From: Paenibacillus sp. URB8-2
Lineage (GTDB): Bacteria > Bacillota > Bacilli > Paenibacillales > Paenibacillaceae
NCBI RefSeq assembly: GCF_013393385.1
Contig: NZ_AP023239.1
Coordinates: 1,426,001 to 1,490,000 of the forward strand
Reading direction: 5' to 3'
DNA: 64,000 nucleotides
Below the pieces are notes generated by a model. The model saw only the letters and a list, made by a program, of their open reading frames with translations, was not told the origin of the DNA and made no database searches. Shown in pieces: positions 34,453 through 44,022 of the stretch. A program made the position numbers and the translations under genes. How positions within the stretch are numbered: the first letter of the stretch is position 1; each line of letters opens with the position of its first letter.

Positions 34453-36138
34453 TTATATTTTGAACTTCCGGACCGCTTCCTGCATTTTAAGCGTCTGCTC
34501 GTGTAAATGCTCCACAGTCTTTGCGTGGCCATCCAGCTGTTCCTGCTGGGAATGGTAATTATCGGCCAGCGCTTCGGCGCCCGCCTGCGACTTGGCAGTA
34601 ATCTGCGCGGTTTCTTCTACGGACGCGGTCACTTCCTCGGTTCCCGCCGAAATTTGCTGGGTGGCTGCGGAAACGGAATAGATGCTCTGGTTGATGCTTT
34701 GAATGAGTACGGCAAGGTGGTTGAAGGCATTGCCCGCTTCTTCGACTTTGCCCACGCCGGAAGCGACCTCGGCATTCACCTCGTTCATGCTGGCTACAGA
34801 CCGCTGCATTTCCTCCTGCAGGCTCAGAAGGAACTCGCGGATCTTCTCCGTGGCTTCTCTGGACTGCTCCGATAGCTTGCGTACTTCACCGGCGACAACG
34901 GCGAAGCCGCGGCCATGCTCGCCCGCCCGCGCCGCCTCGATGGAAGCGTTGAGGGAGAGCATCTGGATTTGTTTGGTGATCTCCGATATGCCTTGGACGA
35001 TGTCGCCGATTTTCTGCGACTGCTCGTCCATTTTGCGGAACTGCTCCAGCGATTCCTTGGAAGTCCGCCCGACCTGGCGCATCTGTTCAACGGCGCTTTG
35101 AGCCGTGCCGTTGCCGCTAATTGCTTCGGCAGAGGCTTCATGGATCTGCTCGGTCACTTCGCCCGCCGCGGAAGCGATATGCTGGATGCCCGAGCTGATT
35201 TCTTCCATGGCACGGGCATTATCGGCCGCGCTGCCGGCGATTAACGCGCTGCCTTTTCCGATGTCTTCGACCGATTCGCTGGAACGCTCCGCCATATCGC
35301 GGATGCCGTCCACGCGCTCCTTCAGATCGTTGGAATCGGCCATAACGGTGTCTGAGGTGTTCAGCACCTGGCCGATCAGCTCTTTCAGGCGCAGGGTCAT
35401 TGTCTGGAAGCTCTCGGCGAGCCTGGAGATTTCGTCATGTCCTTTAACAACCAGTTCCTGAGTGAAATCGCCTTCGGCCAGCCGGTCGCTGTATGCGGCG
35501 AGCCGGGTAATCGGCCGTGTAATCCGGCGGCTCATGAACAGGGCCGCGGTCATACTGATGATCAGGGCCAGCAGCGTGATACCGGCACTGGTCCACAGAA
35601 TGCTCTTCATCTTGTCTTTGACGAAGGTCAGGTCCGAACTGACACCGACGATTAGGCCGCTGCCGGGTATGCCGACATATGCCGTTTTATGTACTCCATG
35701 ACTGTCGCTGTAAATGGCGCTGATGGCGGGTTTTCCCTTGGAGGCCTGCTCCAGGGCCGGCGTCACTTCCAGCTCTTCCTTCCGTTTAAGCGCCGAACCG
35801 TGATCCGCGCTCAGCACGACGGCCTTGCCGTTATTGTAGTCTGCCAGAAAAATCGTCTCCACATTATGCTGGGTCCGCTTGTCCTTGAAAAAAAATTCGA
35901 CATTCGTTGCTGCCTGATCGTTGCTTCGGGCCTGCTGGGCGTTGGTCGTATTCAGAGTTTTGAACACGTCCTGCGAAGCCGCGCCGAGCAGTTTATCGAT
36001 CTGCGGGACGACGTAGCTGTTGATGGTATTCACGGAAATGAAGTAAAAGCTGATACTAAGCATAAGCGAAGTAAACAAGAGGGCAGCGAGCAGCAACAAC
36101 ATAAATCTCCGGCCGATGGAATGCCTGATCCGAAACAT
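34453..36138 (-). CDS. Methyl-accepting chemotaxis protein
   Basis: 561 residues. A membrane span at ~14-34 is followed by an extracellular sensor of ~155 residues (single-Cache-like), a second span ~187-209, a HAMP domain ([20 protein letters not shown]) and the long coiled signalling domain, whose hairpin tip has the conserved [26 protein letters not shown] stretch. It would signal to CheA/CheW. AAGGAGAG precedes the start. No other chemotaxis genes are nearby; ligand unknown. Confidence 0.94.
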   Translation of the reverse strand: MFRIRHSIGRRFMLLLLAALLFTSLMLSISFYFISVNTINSYVVPQIDKLLGAASQDVFKTLNTTNAQQARSNDQAATNVEFFFKDKRTQHNVETIFLADYNNGKAVVLSADHGSALKRKEELEVTPALEQASKGKPAISAIYSDSHGVHKTAYVGIPGSGLIVGVSSDLTFVKDKMKSILWTSAGITLLALIISMTAALFMSRRITRPITRLAAYSDRLAEGDFTQELVVKGHDEISRLAESFQTMTLRLKELIGQVLNTSDTVMADSNDLKERVDGIRDMAERSSESVEDIGKGSALIAGSAADNARAMEEISSGIQHIASAAGEVTEQIHEASAEAISGNGTAQSAVEQMRQVGRTSKESLEQFRKMDEQSQKIGDIVQGISEITKQIQMLSLNASIEAARAGEHGRGFAVVAGEVRKLSEQSREATEKIREFLLSLQEEMQRSVASMNEVNAEVASGVGKVEEAGNAFNHLAVLIQSINQSIYSVSAATQQISAGTEEVTASVEETAQITAKSQAGAEALADNYHSQQEQLDGHAKTVEHLHEQTLKMQEAVRKFKI

Positions 36139-36421
36139 GCGGTTCTCTCCTTTTTATACAAATAATAAATACCCATATCCGTATGCGGATTTGGGAGGAC
36201 AGCAGGAAATTGACAGATTATTAGGTCTTTTATCCTGTCTGGCACCCTGTATAAAGACATGCAGGGAATTGTACATGGATTCTATTCTATATAATTAACC
36301 CGCGGTTGAATAGAGAAAAATGCTCGGATGTAAGGTAAAATTTTCTGCAATTCAATTTTTTTTGCAAATTCTTGCGAAAGATTCTTCTTTTTTCTGCAAT
36401 TTCCGAATTTCTGTATCAACT

Positions 36422-36470
36422 AAAAAAGAGAGAACCGCTAATCGCTAATGATAAGCGCGGCTCTCTCTTT
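36422..36470 (-). terminator. Terminator of the Xaa-Pro peptidase gene
   Basis: AAAGAGAG / CTCTCTTT and an inner CCGC / GCGG pair form the stem; read on the minus strand it ends in a run of six T. The rest of 36139-36510 holds only AT-rich DNA and a small ATCCG / CGGAT inverted repeat near 36177; no gene was seen. Confidence 0.75.
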
Positions 36471-36510
36471 GTTACAAATCCTATAGCGGAAGGTTCAATT
36501 CGACCTGAAA

Positions 36511-37602
36511 TTACAATTCCAGCACGGTCCAGCCTTTCGGGAACCGGGTCAGCGTCCGGGCGCCGCCATCTGTGACAAGCACCTCGTCTTCGATCCGCAC
36601 GCCGCCCAGTCCCGGAACATAAATGCCAGGCTCCACCGTGAAGACGTTGCCGCTCTCCATGATGTCCTCATTCAGGCCGTGCAGGGAAGGATATTCATGC
36701 GTATCCATGCCAAGGCCATGGCCCACGCGGTGAACAAAATAAGAACCGTACCCCGCTTCTTCGATAACGGTCCGCGCGGCCAGGTCGACCGAGCCGTATG
36801 AAGAACCGGCTTTTGCGGCGGCAATGCCGGCCTCGTTAGCGGCCAGCACGGTGTCATAGATGCGGACCAGCTCGCTGTCCGCCCGCTCCACGGCGAAGGT
36901 GCGGGTAATGTCGGAAGCATAGCCGTCCGCGAATACGCCGAGATCGAACATCAGCAGGTCGCCCGGCGCGATAAGTCGGCTGCCGGGAACGCCGTGCGGG
37001 AGGGCGGTGTTAGTCCCGGACAGCACCATGGTATCGAAAGAGGGACCGGTTGCGCCAAGCTTTTTCATCAAATATTCCAGCTCCGCAACAAGCTCGATCT
37101 CGCTCACGCCTTCCTTCACATGGGTGAGCCCTTGGCGCAGCACTTCTTCAACCAGCTTGGCGGCATGCTCCATCCGCTCGATCTCCCCGGGCGATTTGAT
37201 GGCGCGCATCCGGCGCAGAAGAGGGCCGATGTCGGCAAAGCCGTCCGCCCGGGCGGCGTTCGACAGTAACTCAAAGCGCGCTACGGAGACATGCTCTTTC
37301 TCAATGCCGAGCTTTCCGAGCTTGGCCCCGAAGCGGCTCTTCAGCAGGCTGTACGGATCATCCGTGTCGCTGTGCGTCACGATGGAGGAGACCGTCGACG
37401 AGGCATGCGCCGACTCGGCGTCGAGCGCGGGCACGACAAGCACCGGCTCCTCGCCGCGGACAAGCAGCAGGCCGAGAAACCGCTCATGCGGATTGCTGGC
37501 GAAGCCGGTCAGATAGTATACATGCTTGGGATCGGTGACAAGCAGGGCGTCCAGCCCTTCCGCAGTCATTTCCCGTTCCAGACGTTTCAGAGCTTCATTC
37601 AT
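36511..37602 (-). CDS. M24 family Xaa-Pro dipeptidase/aminopeptidase
   Basis: 363 residues from the ATG at 37602, with AAGGGAGAG upstream; the open frame continues further 5' but that part lies antisense to the next gene. The creatinase-type N-domain carries LLVTDPKHVYYLTGF, and the pita-bread catalytic domain shows the metal ligands: two Asp in FDLGVFADGYASDITRTF, His in HRVGHGLGMDTHEYP, and two Glu in VEPGIY and RIEDEVLV. It cleaves X-Pro bonds in cytosolic peptides. Probably follows the metallo-hydrolase gene in one transcript (28-base gap). Confidence 0.93.
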   Translation of the reverse strand: MNEALKRLEREMTAEGLDALLVTDPKHVYYLTGFASNPHERFLGLLLVRGEEPVLVVPALDAESAHASSTVSSIVTHSDTDDPYSLLKSRFGAKLGKLGIEKEHVSVARFELLSNAARADGFADIGPLLRRMRAIKSPGEIERMEHAAKLVEEVLRQGLTHVKEGVSEIELVAELEYLMKKLGATGPSFDTMVLSGTNTALPHGVPGSRLIAPGDLLMFDLGVFADGYASDITRTFAVERADSELVRIYDTVLAANEAGIAAAKAGSSYGSVDLAARTVIEEAGYGSYFVHRVGHGLGMDTHEYPSLHGLNEDIMESGNVFTVEPGIYVPGLGGVRIEDEVLVTDGGARTLTRFPKGWTVLEL

Positions 37603-37630
37603 TTGTGCATTGCTCTCCCTTCGATTCAAT

Positions 37631-38350
37631 TCAGGCCAACTCCTCAATAAGCTGCTGCGGACTGCCTTCGTACAAACCGCCATGGTAGCAGAGCACCCTG
37701 TCGATCTGCCGCCCCTCCAGGTTGCGGAGGCTGCGCAGCGCAAGCGGCATGTCCGGCGTCGCCATTTCCGAGGGGCCGGCGAGCTTGCCGTCCACGACTC
37801 GCAGTTCGTCGGCTGCCAGCAGCAGCTTGTCTTTTCGGAAATACAGGCAGATATGCCCGGGGGTGTGCCCCGGCGTATGGATGACTTCCACCCCGCCGCC
37901 CAAGGGCAGCACATCTCCGTCCTGCAGGACCGTGAATCCGCCAAGACCGGGCAGACTTTCAAGGAAATGCAGGGCCAGATCTTTGAACTCGCCGGACATC
38001 TGCGCGATGCGCTCCGGGGTGAATTTGATCAGCGGAAGACTGCCGTTCAGATAAGGAATATCGTCCGCGTGAACCAGAACTTCCAATTCGGGTATTCGGC
38101 TTACGAGTTCCGGCAGGTTCCCGATATGATCGATATCCTGATGAGTAATAAGAACACGCTTGATGTCGGATATTTTCGCTCCGGCTTCTTCGACCGTCTG
38201 CTTCAAGGCATCGAATTGTCCGAGCATGCCTGTATCAATAAGTGTCAGGCCGTCTTCGTCTTTCAGCAGCGCCGGATAAATTTCGGTGGGCCCGAACACG
38301 GGGGAAAGCATGGGCACTTTCAGCGCGATAACCGATTGCGAGAGCTTCAT
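37631..38350 (-). CDS. MBL-fold metallo-hydrolase
   Basis: About 239 residues from the ATG at 38350 (GGGAG ~14 bases upstream; start uncertain). The metal motif is HQDIDHIG, i.e. the usual HxHxDH with the second His replaced by Asp, a variant seen in other Bacillales members. TPGHTPGHICLYF gives the third-motif His and AADEL the bridging Asp region. Substrates in this group range from thioesters to lactones and cannot be predicted. A TGTACAAT -10-like box lies on the minus strand near 38389. Confidence 0.88.
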   Translation of the reverse strand: MKLSQSVIALKVPMLSPVFGPTEIYPALLKDEDGLTLIDTGMLGQFDALKQTVEEAGAKISDIKRVLITHQDIDHIGNLPELVSRIPELEVLVHADDIPYLNGSLPLIKFTPERIAQMSGEFKDLALHFLESLPGLGGFTVLQDGDVLPLGGGVEVIHTPGHTPGHICLYFRKDKLLLAADELRVVDGKLAGPSEMATPDMPLALRSLRNLEGRQIDRVLCYHGGLYEGSPQQLIEELA

Positions 38351-38555
38351 CTTTTTCGGGAGGGCTCCCGGTTCACTTCCTTTCAAATATTGTACAATGA
38401 ATAGAGAATATCTTAATCCATTCGCCTGCAAAAGGCCAGGGGCTGCCGAAGCCCTTGCGGCTCGGGCATTTCATAGTCAGACGTTATGAATTGACTTTCC
38501 ATGCGGCCATGGATTACTTTGAAACTATTACGAGCTTTTATGGAGGGATGAACGG

Positions 38556-39056
38556 ATGGATTGGCAGGAGAGCATTATTGAAGACGCTACGCTGGAGGAT
38601 CTGGCGGTTATTGTGGCCATTTATAATTCCACTATAGCGGGCAGGATGGTTACGGCCGACCTTGAACCCGTGGGCGTGGAGGACAGGCTTGCCTGGTTTC
38701 ATGAGCATGGCAGCAGCCGCCCGCTGTGGGTGCTCAAAAAGGACGGAGAAATTGCGGCATGGCTGAGCTTTCAGTCGTTCCATGAAAGGCCGGCCTATAA
38801 CGGAACGGCGGAACTGAGCATCTACGTAAACGAAAAATACAGGGGAACCGGAGCCGGAAGCCTGCTAGTGGGCAAAGCGCTCGAAGAATGCGGGCGGCTG
38901 GGGATAAGCAATCTGGTCGGATTGGTATTCGGGCATAACGGGCCAAGTCTGGGACTTTTGAAGAAGTTCGGCTTTGAACGCTGGGGGCTGCTGCCGGAAG
39001 TAGCCGATATGGACGGGATACTGCGCGATCTGGTTATTGTCGGCCGGAAGGTTTAG
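38556..39056 (+). CDS. GNAT acetyltransferase, phosphinothricin acetyltransferase-like
   Basis: 166 residues; GGAGGGATG upstream. The N-terminus [20 protein letters not shown] and the segment [20 protein letters not shown] match the PAT/YncA subgroup, which N-acetylates phosphinothricin, methionine sulfoximine or related amino acid analogues. The acetyl-CoA loop is RGTGAG. It is a single gene. The true acceptor is unknown. Confidence 0.88.
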   Translation: MDWQESIIEDATLEDLAVIVAIYNSTIAGRMVTADLEPVGVEDRLAWFHEHGSSRPLWVLKKDGEIAAWLSFQSFHERPAYNGTAELSIYVNEKYRGTGAGSLLVGKALEECGRLGISNLVGLVFGHNGPSLGLLKKFGFERWGLLPEVADMDGILRDLVIVGRKV

Positions 39057-39080
39057 AATATTTGAAATCTTGTGGCGAAA

Positions 39081-39110
39081 AAAAAGAAACCGGCCTGGCC
39101 GGTTCCCCTT
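39081..39110. terminator. Bidirectional terminator between the PAT-like gene and the HxlR gene
   Basis: AACCGGCC and GGCCGGTT form an 8-bp stem around a single T. CCCCTTTT follows on the plus side, and a run of eight T follows on the minus side. Confidence 0.82.
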
Positions 39111-39132
39111 TTATGCGGCGATCTTAGATCGT

Positions 39133-39471
39133 TCAGGTGTGCGGGCTATTGCATTCGGAATCGGCTTCAATCCAGTCCCGGGACCAATGTTCCAAACCAC
39201 GGATAACCGATTCAAGAGCCATTCCTTTTTCGGTCAGGGAATACTGAATGCGCACCGGCGTCTCAGGGAACACTTCCCGGCGCACGATGCCCTCCTGCTC
39301 CAGATCCTTCAGCCTCTCGGATAGAAGTCTTCCGCTGAGAGGAAGGGAGGCTTCGATGCTGCCGAAACGCTGGGGTCCTTGAAGCAGTTGGTAAATGATC
39401 AGACCGGTCCAACGCTTTCCGATAATATCCATGCTTTTTTGCAGACGGGGACATAAGGAAGTCTGCTTCAT
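39133..39471 (-). CDS. HxlR-family winged-helix regulator
   Basis: 112 residues from the ATG at 39471; a GTG three codons earlier overlaps the AGGTGAG ribosome binding site. The HxlR pattern is plain: CPRLQKSMDIIGKRWTGLII, QRFGSIEASLPLSGRLLSERLKDLEQEGIV and YSLTEKG. Members respond to aldehydes, quinones or thiol stress, often through a cysteine near the N-terminus; one is present here (SLCPRL). It is divergent from the yqkE-like gene, with facing TATAAT boxes 30 bases apart. Confidence 0.92.
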   Translation of the reverse strand: MKQTSLCPRLQKSMDIIGKRWTGLIIYQLLQGPQRFGSIEASLPLSGRLLSERLKDLEQEGIVRREVFPETPVRIQYSLTEKGMALESVIRGLEHWSRDWIEADSECNSPHT

Positions 39472-39492
39472 GAGTCTCACCTCTTGCTTACT

Positions 39493-39531
39493 ATTATAAA
39501 CGAAAAGGCAATGGACCTAAACCAATATAAT
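39493..39531. promoter_or_regulatory. Divergent -10 boxes between hxlR-like and yqkE-like genes
   Basis: A minus-strand TATAAT (39493-39498) and a plus-strand TATAAT (39526-39531) face away from each other. Neither has a clear -35. An HxlR protein binding between them could control both genes. Confidence 0.4.
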
Positions 39532-39562
39532 AAATGAAATACGCTTTAGGAGGAAACGGTTT

Positions 39563-39823
39563 ATGGCAAAAAAGAAGAAAATGCAGAACGCTCCGCGGGC
39601 GGTCAAAGAGGAGCCTCAGGCTACCTTAAAGGACCTGCTGAGCAGCGAAGTGCTGAACAAGCTCAAGGCGCAGGCCGATGAGCTGAAGAATGAGGAGGCC
39701 AGCCGCAAAGAAGCAGAGCGGAAGGCGGCGGAGGAAGCGCGCAAGACGGAGCAGAAGCGCCTGGACAACGATTTTGCCCATCTGCTGGAGAACAGCAGCC
39801 AGGACTGGCGGAAATATAAATAA
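39563..39823 (+). CDS. Small charged coiled-coil protein, YqkE/DUF3886-like
   Basis: 86 residues; AGGAGGAAACG precedes the ATG. The start AKKKKMQNA, the TLKDLLSSEVLNKLKAQADEL segment and the Lys/Glu/Ala-rich coiled-coil ending in QDWRKYK match the YqkE family found across Bacillales. There is no signal peptide or membrane span. Function is unknown. A terminator follows directly. Confidence 0.85.
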   Translation: MAKKKKMQNAPRAVKEEPQATLKDLLSSEVLNKLKAQADELKNEEASRKEAERKAAEEARKTEQKRLDNDFAHLLENSSQDWRKYK

Positions 39824-39832
39824 TACAAAAAG

Positions 39833-39864
39833 AAGCTGTCCGGGACATCCGGCCGGCTTTTTTT
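39833..39864 (+). terminator. Terminator after the yqkE-like gene
   Basis: AGC / GCT and CCGG / CCGG pair around a GACAT loop with a small internal mismatch, followed by seven T. Confidence 0.75.
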
Positions 39865-40002
39865 AAGCCCTCTGCCCAAGCGGCCTCGTGATCATAAAAC
39901 GCCCTGCAAAGATTAAGAAGTTGTAACTAAATGAGTGAAGAGGCGGAATATGATTAGGGTACAAATGGAAGCGAGACTGTTGCTTGTAAGGAGAACTTCT
40001 CA

Positions 40003-41277
40003 TTGAGAAAAATAATCGTCCCTGTATTGGCTGCCCTAATCCTGATCGGTCTTGCCGCTATTTTCGGTTTCAGACCAAAGTTCCGTGAAGTCGATTTTGA
40101 GGTTGAAGGGCGGGTGATAAAAGCATCCGGTCCCTTCGAATACTCGGGTCATGAGCTGCTGGTTCCGCAAAAGTTCGCCGAAAGGCTTCTGGGTGCAAAT
40201 ATCCGCTGGGATAGGCCGGCGCCTTTGCCGAAAGGGGTCTATTATAGAGACAAAGTGGCGGTCTTGATGTACCACCACCTATCCCGGAAACCGCTGCTGC
40301 CCTCGATTTTGTCGGAGGACCGGTTCGCCGAGCAGATGATGCTGCTAAAAAGGGACGGCTATCATGTGATTACAATGGGGCAGTACCGGCGGTTTATGCT
40401 TGCTAACGTTAGGGTTCCGGATAATGCGGTGCTGCTTACCTTCGATGACGGCTATGAGAGCTTCTATAAGCTGGCATTTCCTGTCTTGCGAAAATACGGC
40501 TATACGGCGGTGAACTTCGTCATCGTCTCCGATGTCGACAACCCCGGCAAGGAAGGCTTGCCCAAGCTGACCTGGAGCCAAATGCGGGAGATGAAAAAAT
40601 TCGGCATGGGCTTCTACAATCATACCTATGACCTGCATTATTTCGCACCCGTAGATGCCGAAGGAGGGAAGGAGCCGGCGCTCAGCGCGCTGCTGTACAT
40701 TGACGACGAAACGCGCAGCGAGTACAACGAAGAATATTACCGCAGAGTGACCGGGGATCTCGGATTGGCTGAGCGCAGGCTGAAGGAGGAGCTCGGCAAT
40801 ACCGACTCAGCGCTTGCCTTTCCGTACGGTTCATACAATGACCGCGTGATGACCGCAGCGGGTTCGCTTGGGATTCCCCTGACTTTCACCGTGAAGGAAG
40901 GCCTGGCAGACAGGGGCGAGACGAATGCTGACCGCATCAACGCGGGAAGCAATCTGCGTACACCCGCCCAGACGATAGACCGGATCAGAAAGTTTGTGCC
41001 CAAACGGGAACTGACGGTTAACGGGCGCGGCGTGCTACTTTCCGGCATCCAGCCGGAGTTCAGACAAGGCATGCTGCTCGTTCCGCTTGATGAGATTTGC
41101 CGGTCGCTGCACATCGCCATGAATTATGACCGGCTGAAGGGCATGGTGAAGCTGACGATGCCGAAGGCGAACCATGCGTCGCGTCGAAGCGAAGGAGCGT
41201 ACAGGACGTACGCCCACAGGGGAAATATCGGCCAATTTCGTCCGGCAAAGCCTTGTTCGCGTCTCTCGGCCCGCTGA
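40003..41277 (+). CDS. Membrane-anchored polysaccharide deacetylase with altered C-terminus
   Basis: 424 residues from a TTG start; AAGGAG lies nine bases upstream. A signal anchor covers ~4-22. The NodB deacetylase domain spans ~85-330: VAVLMYHHL, LLTFDDGYES (catalytic and metal-binding Asp), NHTYDLHYF (metal His) and FPYGSYND. Residues ~340-390 resemble the copper amine oxidase N-like stalk domain. From about residue 390 (past 41165) the sequence stops looking like a protein domain and reads out of frame across transporter-derived DNA, so the native stop was probably lost. It would deacetylate cell-envelope glycans. Confidence 0.88.
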   Translation: MRKIIVPVLAALILIGLAAIFGFRPKFREVDFEVEGRVIKASGPFEYSGHELLVPQKFAERLLGANIRWDRPAPLPKGVYYRDKVAVLMYHHLSRKPLLPSILSEDRFAEQMMLLKRDGYHVITMGQYRRFMLANVRVPDNAVLLTFDDGYESFYKLAFPVLRKYGYTAVNFVIVSDVDNPGKEGLPKLTWSQMREMKKFGMGFYNHTYDLHYFAPVDAEGGKEPALSALLYIDDETRSEYNEEYYRRVTGDLGLAERRLKEELGNTDSALAFPYGSYNDRVMTAAGSLGIPLTFTVKEGLADRGETNADRINAGSNLRTPAQTIDRIRKFVPKRELTVNGRGVLLSGIQPEFRQGMLLVPLDEICRSLHIAMNYDRLKGMVKLTMPKANHASRRSEGAYRTYAHRGNIGQFRPAKPCSRLSAR

Positions 41278-41695
41278 TTGCCGCATATAGTCTGGCTTCG
41301 CTCCTCTCCGCGGCGGATTCGATAAATCTGATCGCCGGTCCCGCCATTGCCGGACTGTGCGTATCGCTGGGTGGCATCGGCACAAGCATCGGCGTCGATG
41401 CCCGTGTTCGCGCTTGCGGCTCTGCTGCAATGGCATCCGCTCCATTCTGCAAAAGGAACTGGACCCCGGCGTGCTGGGCCGGGTGTTTATTTCGGTCCGG
41501 TTCGTGGTGAACACGGTCCGGACGCTGTCCATCGGCGTCGCTTCGCTGATCGCTGGAATCATCGGTTTAAGGGTTATTTTTGCTGCGGCGGCGCTGTGCG
41601 TCCTGCTCGGCGGGAGCGCCGCTTATGTGATGGGAAGGCGAGGAGGGCTGGCCGGGAAGGCCGAAGAGAGTGGAATTAATGTCTTTGGAAAATAA
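41222..41695 (+). pseudogene. 3' remnant of an MFS transporter gene with frameshifts
   Basis: Three reading frames each hold part of one membrane protein. LFASLGPLIAAYSLASLL from 41253 is in one frame, MPVFALAALLQW near 41400 in the second, and SILQKELDPGVLGRVFISVR with two further spans up to LGGSAAYVMGRR in the third. The last ~80 residues look like the end of an MFS exporter. No start, ribosome binding site or 5' half exists, because the deacetylase gene takes that place. At least two frameshifts are needed to join the pieces. Confidence 0.75.
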
Positions 41696-41892
41696 AGTAT
41701 CATTGATAATAAACTTTATGCCATTTATAATCATAATGAACAACTTTTTCTAGGTTTTTAGTTGTTTTCCAGCTCTCCATTAAATGATGAAAGGATGATG
41801 TCAGATGATAAATACAAAATTGTCCGCTCGCATAATTTCTTGGAGGGTGACTATAATTTAGCCCTCCTAAAATAATGGAGGATTAGTTTACT

Positions 41893-42699
41893 ATGTCATT
41901 TAACTGGATCAACGCAGAGGAGTTCTCTTTTAATAGCTTTTTGTTAATGGACAGATGGATTGTTCGAATGATATGCAACAAGTATGTCGGATGGGATGAG
42001 TTTTGCGATAACTTGGGTATAGCTTTAGCACATAATCCATCAGTAGCGTGGTACTTTGCTCATAAAAGTCCTGAAAGCAAGCCTGCGATTGAACAAATGA
42101 TTGCAAAGGCGCCCAAAAATCTTCCCCCTTATGAAATTCGAAAAGCAGAAGTATTTGTAATTCACGCAATGGAAACTTCGGTCGTTTATGTTTATCCCGA
42201 CATGATGAACCAAAATTGCGATTACATTTACGCCTGGGATAAACAGTTACTATTTGAACTTGCAGATTTTACGGATAAGGTAGTTCTCGACCTGGGAAGC
42301 GGTACAGGAAGGCTTGCATTTGCCGCAGCAGAAAAGGCGAAGCGTGTTTATGCAAGTGACCCTACCAATATGCTGAGGGAGTACATGCGCGATAAAATTA
42401 AACGTGAAAATATTGATAATGTTGTAGTCGTAGACGGCATGATCGAGCAAATCCCTTACGAGGATAATTCCTTCGATATTGTTATGTCGGGGCATGTAGT
42501 AGGGGACAATTATGATCTTGAGATTGCTGAACTGTCGAGGGTTGTTAAGAACGGCGGTTACATTATTGATTGTATCGGGGAAGATAACAGGAAAAGAGAA
42601 GCCGATGAAGAATTAATAAAAAGAGGATTTGAGTCGTTCTATCATGTTAGTAAATCTGGCGGCGATATCTACAGGTATCGTAAGCTGGTTAGTAAATAA
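41893..42699 (+). CDS. SAM-dependent methyltransferase in AT-rich DNA
   Basis: 268 residues; GGAGGAT upstream. An N-terminal ~100-residue extension without recognised fold precedes a class I methyltransferase: motif I VVLDLGSGTGRLAFAAA, acidic residue in YASDPTN, and DNSFDIVMSGHVVGDNYD. Its base composition is clearly more AT-rich than neighbouring genes, with many AAA, ATT and TAT codons, and the 190 bases before it are equally AT-rich, suggesting acquisition by transfer. The substrate is unknown. It is closed by its own terminator. Confidence 0.87.
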   Translation: MSFNWINAEEFSFNSFLLMDRWIVRMICNKYVGWDEFCDNLGIALAHNPSVAWYFAHKSPESKPAIEQMIAKAPKNLPPYEIRKAEVFVIHAMETSVVYVYPDMMNQNCDYIYAWDKQLLFELADFTDKVVLDLGSGTGRLAFAAAEKAKRVYASDPTNMLREYMRDKIKRENIDNVVVVDGMIEQIPYEDNSFDIVMSGHVVGDNYDLEIAELSRVVKNGGYIIDCIGEDNRKREADEELIKRGFESFYHVSKSGGDIYRYRKLVSK

Positions 42700-42721
42700 A
42701 GTCTCATCAATAGCTTGTCAG

Positions 42722-42753
42722 AAGGCTCTGTATTTACGGACAGAGCCTTTTTA
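42722..42753 (+). terminator. Terminator after the AT-rich methyltransferase
   Basis: AAGGCTCTGT and ACAGAGCCTT form a perfect 10-bp stem with an 8-base loop, followed by TTTTTA. Confidence 0.92.
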
Positions 42754-42896
42754 CTTATCCATCAATCCGAAAATAGTGTTTAATTATGGTGCAGGATTAT
42801 GCTAAAGGGGAACAATAGGCGGCCTGTAGACGAACCTATGGCTTCGTCGTACAATGATTAACAATCTAACACCAATCAAGCGGGGAGCTGACCTAT

Positions 42897-43400
42897 ATGA
42901 AAGTGGGAATCGTTTCGGATACGCACATGGGCCGGATGGCGAAGCTGCCGAAGGCGCTGACGGAAGGTCTGGCCGGAGTCGAGCAGATTCTGCATCTGGG
43001 CGATTGGGTCGATCTGGCCGTCTATGACGAGCTGTCCGCTTTGGCCCCGGTAGAAGGAATTGCCGGAAACAATGACGGAAGCGAGATTGTGCGGCGCTTC
43101 GGCGAACGCAAAATCATAACACTTGCGGGCGCGCGAATCGGTATGGTTCACGGGCATCGGCCGTATACCGGCAAGGGGACGGACAGCAATGCGCTAAGGG
43201 CGTTTGCCGGCGAGAGCCTGGACTGCATCCTGTTCGGCCACTCGCATCAACCGCTGATGCGGAGCGAGAACGGCGTGCTGCTGTTCAATCCGGGCTCGCC
43301 TACGGATAAGCGGCGGGAGAAGCTGTATTCCTTCGGACTGATGGATATTGAGGGTGGAAAGATCGAAGCCCGCCATATTTTTTACGAGTCGAAAGGATGA
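42897..43400 (+). CDS. YfcE/MJ0936-family metallophosphoesterase
   Basis: 167 residues. The binuclear metal motifs are all visible: SDTHMG, LHLGDWVD, GNNDG, VHGHR and FGHSHQP. The family hydrolyses phosphodiesters in the cytosol; natural substrates are mostly unknown. GGGGAGCTGA precedes the ATG. It is followed after six bases by an acetyltransferase, so the two share a transcript. Confidence 0.92.
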   Translation: MKVGIVSDTHMGRMAKLPKALTEGLAGVEQILHLGDWVDLAVYDELSALAPVEGIAGNNDGSEIVRRFGERKIITLAGARIGMVHGHRPYTGKGTDSNALRAFAGESLDCILFGHSHQPLMRSENGVLLFNPGSPTDKRREKLYSFGLMDIEGGKIEARHIFYESKG

Positions 43401-43406
43401 GGTGAC

Positions 43407-43937
43407 ATGGCTTTTGAACTGCGGGAGCTGGCGGTTCCGGAAGATAAAAAGATTTACGAGATGGCCCGCGAAATCGGCCCCGGAGAGAACGGGTTTGTGA
43501 ACAGCCTCTATACTGCCGGATATTCCAAATTTCTGAACCTTCTTCCGGTGCTGCGCGATTATTCCTCCGGGATCGATCTGCCTCCGGGACATGTGCCGCA
43601 AACCCTGTATTTTTTGTATGCGGACGGCAGGCCGGTGGGCTATGGCAAGCTCCGTCACCGGCTGACCGACAGTCTGCTTGTTACCGGGGGCCATATCGGT
43701 TATTGCATCCGGCCTACCGCGCGGGGAAAGGGTTACGGTACGGCTCTGCTGTCCGGCCTGCTGGGCAAAGCGTCCGAGCTGGGCATCGACCGGGTGCTCC
43801 TTACCTGTGACGAAGGCAATGAAGGGTCGAGGCGCGTCATCGAGAACAACGGGGGGCGACTGGCCGAGCTGGACAACAGGTACTGCCGGTACTGGATCGG
43901 CCTTTCGAATGTTCAGGCGGCGGCAGGCCGGGATTAG
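43407..43937 (+). CDS. GNAT family acetyltransferase
   Basis: 176 residues; AGGATGAGGTG precedes the ATG, six bases after the phosphoesterase. The acetyl-CoA loop is GYCIRPTARGKGYGTALLSGLL, and VLLTCDEGNEGSRRVIENNGG is the next conserved segment. The N-terminal ~60 residues (GPGENGFVNSLY) match a subgroup common in Bacillales. The acceptor is unknown. Confidence 0.9.
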   Translation: MAFELRELAVPEDKKIYEMAREIGPGENGFVNSLYTAGYSKFLNLLPVLRDYSSGIDLPPGHVPQTLYFLYADGRPVGYGKLRHRLTDSLLVTGGHIGYCIRPTARGKGYGTALLSGLLGKASELGIDRVLLTCDEGNEGSRRVIENNGGRLAELDNRYCRYWIGLSNVQAAAGRD

Positions 43938-44022
43938 TCCAAATAATGCGGCAATTTCTCCATGGCAAAGCGCTGAGGCCGATTTTACAATGACGGTATA
44001 AAGGCTTTGACAAAAGGGAGCG

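Noticed and set aside
37603..37962. 5' extension of the Xaa-Pro peptidase frame
   Set aside because: It is antisense to the metallo-hydrolase gene and has a Cys/Ser/Arg-rich composition; the start at 37602 gives the normal family length.
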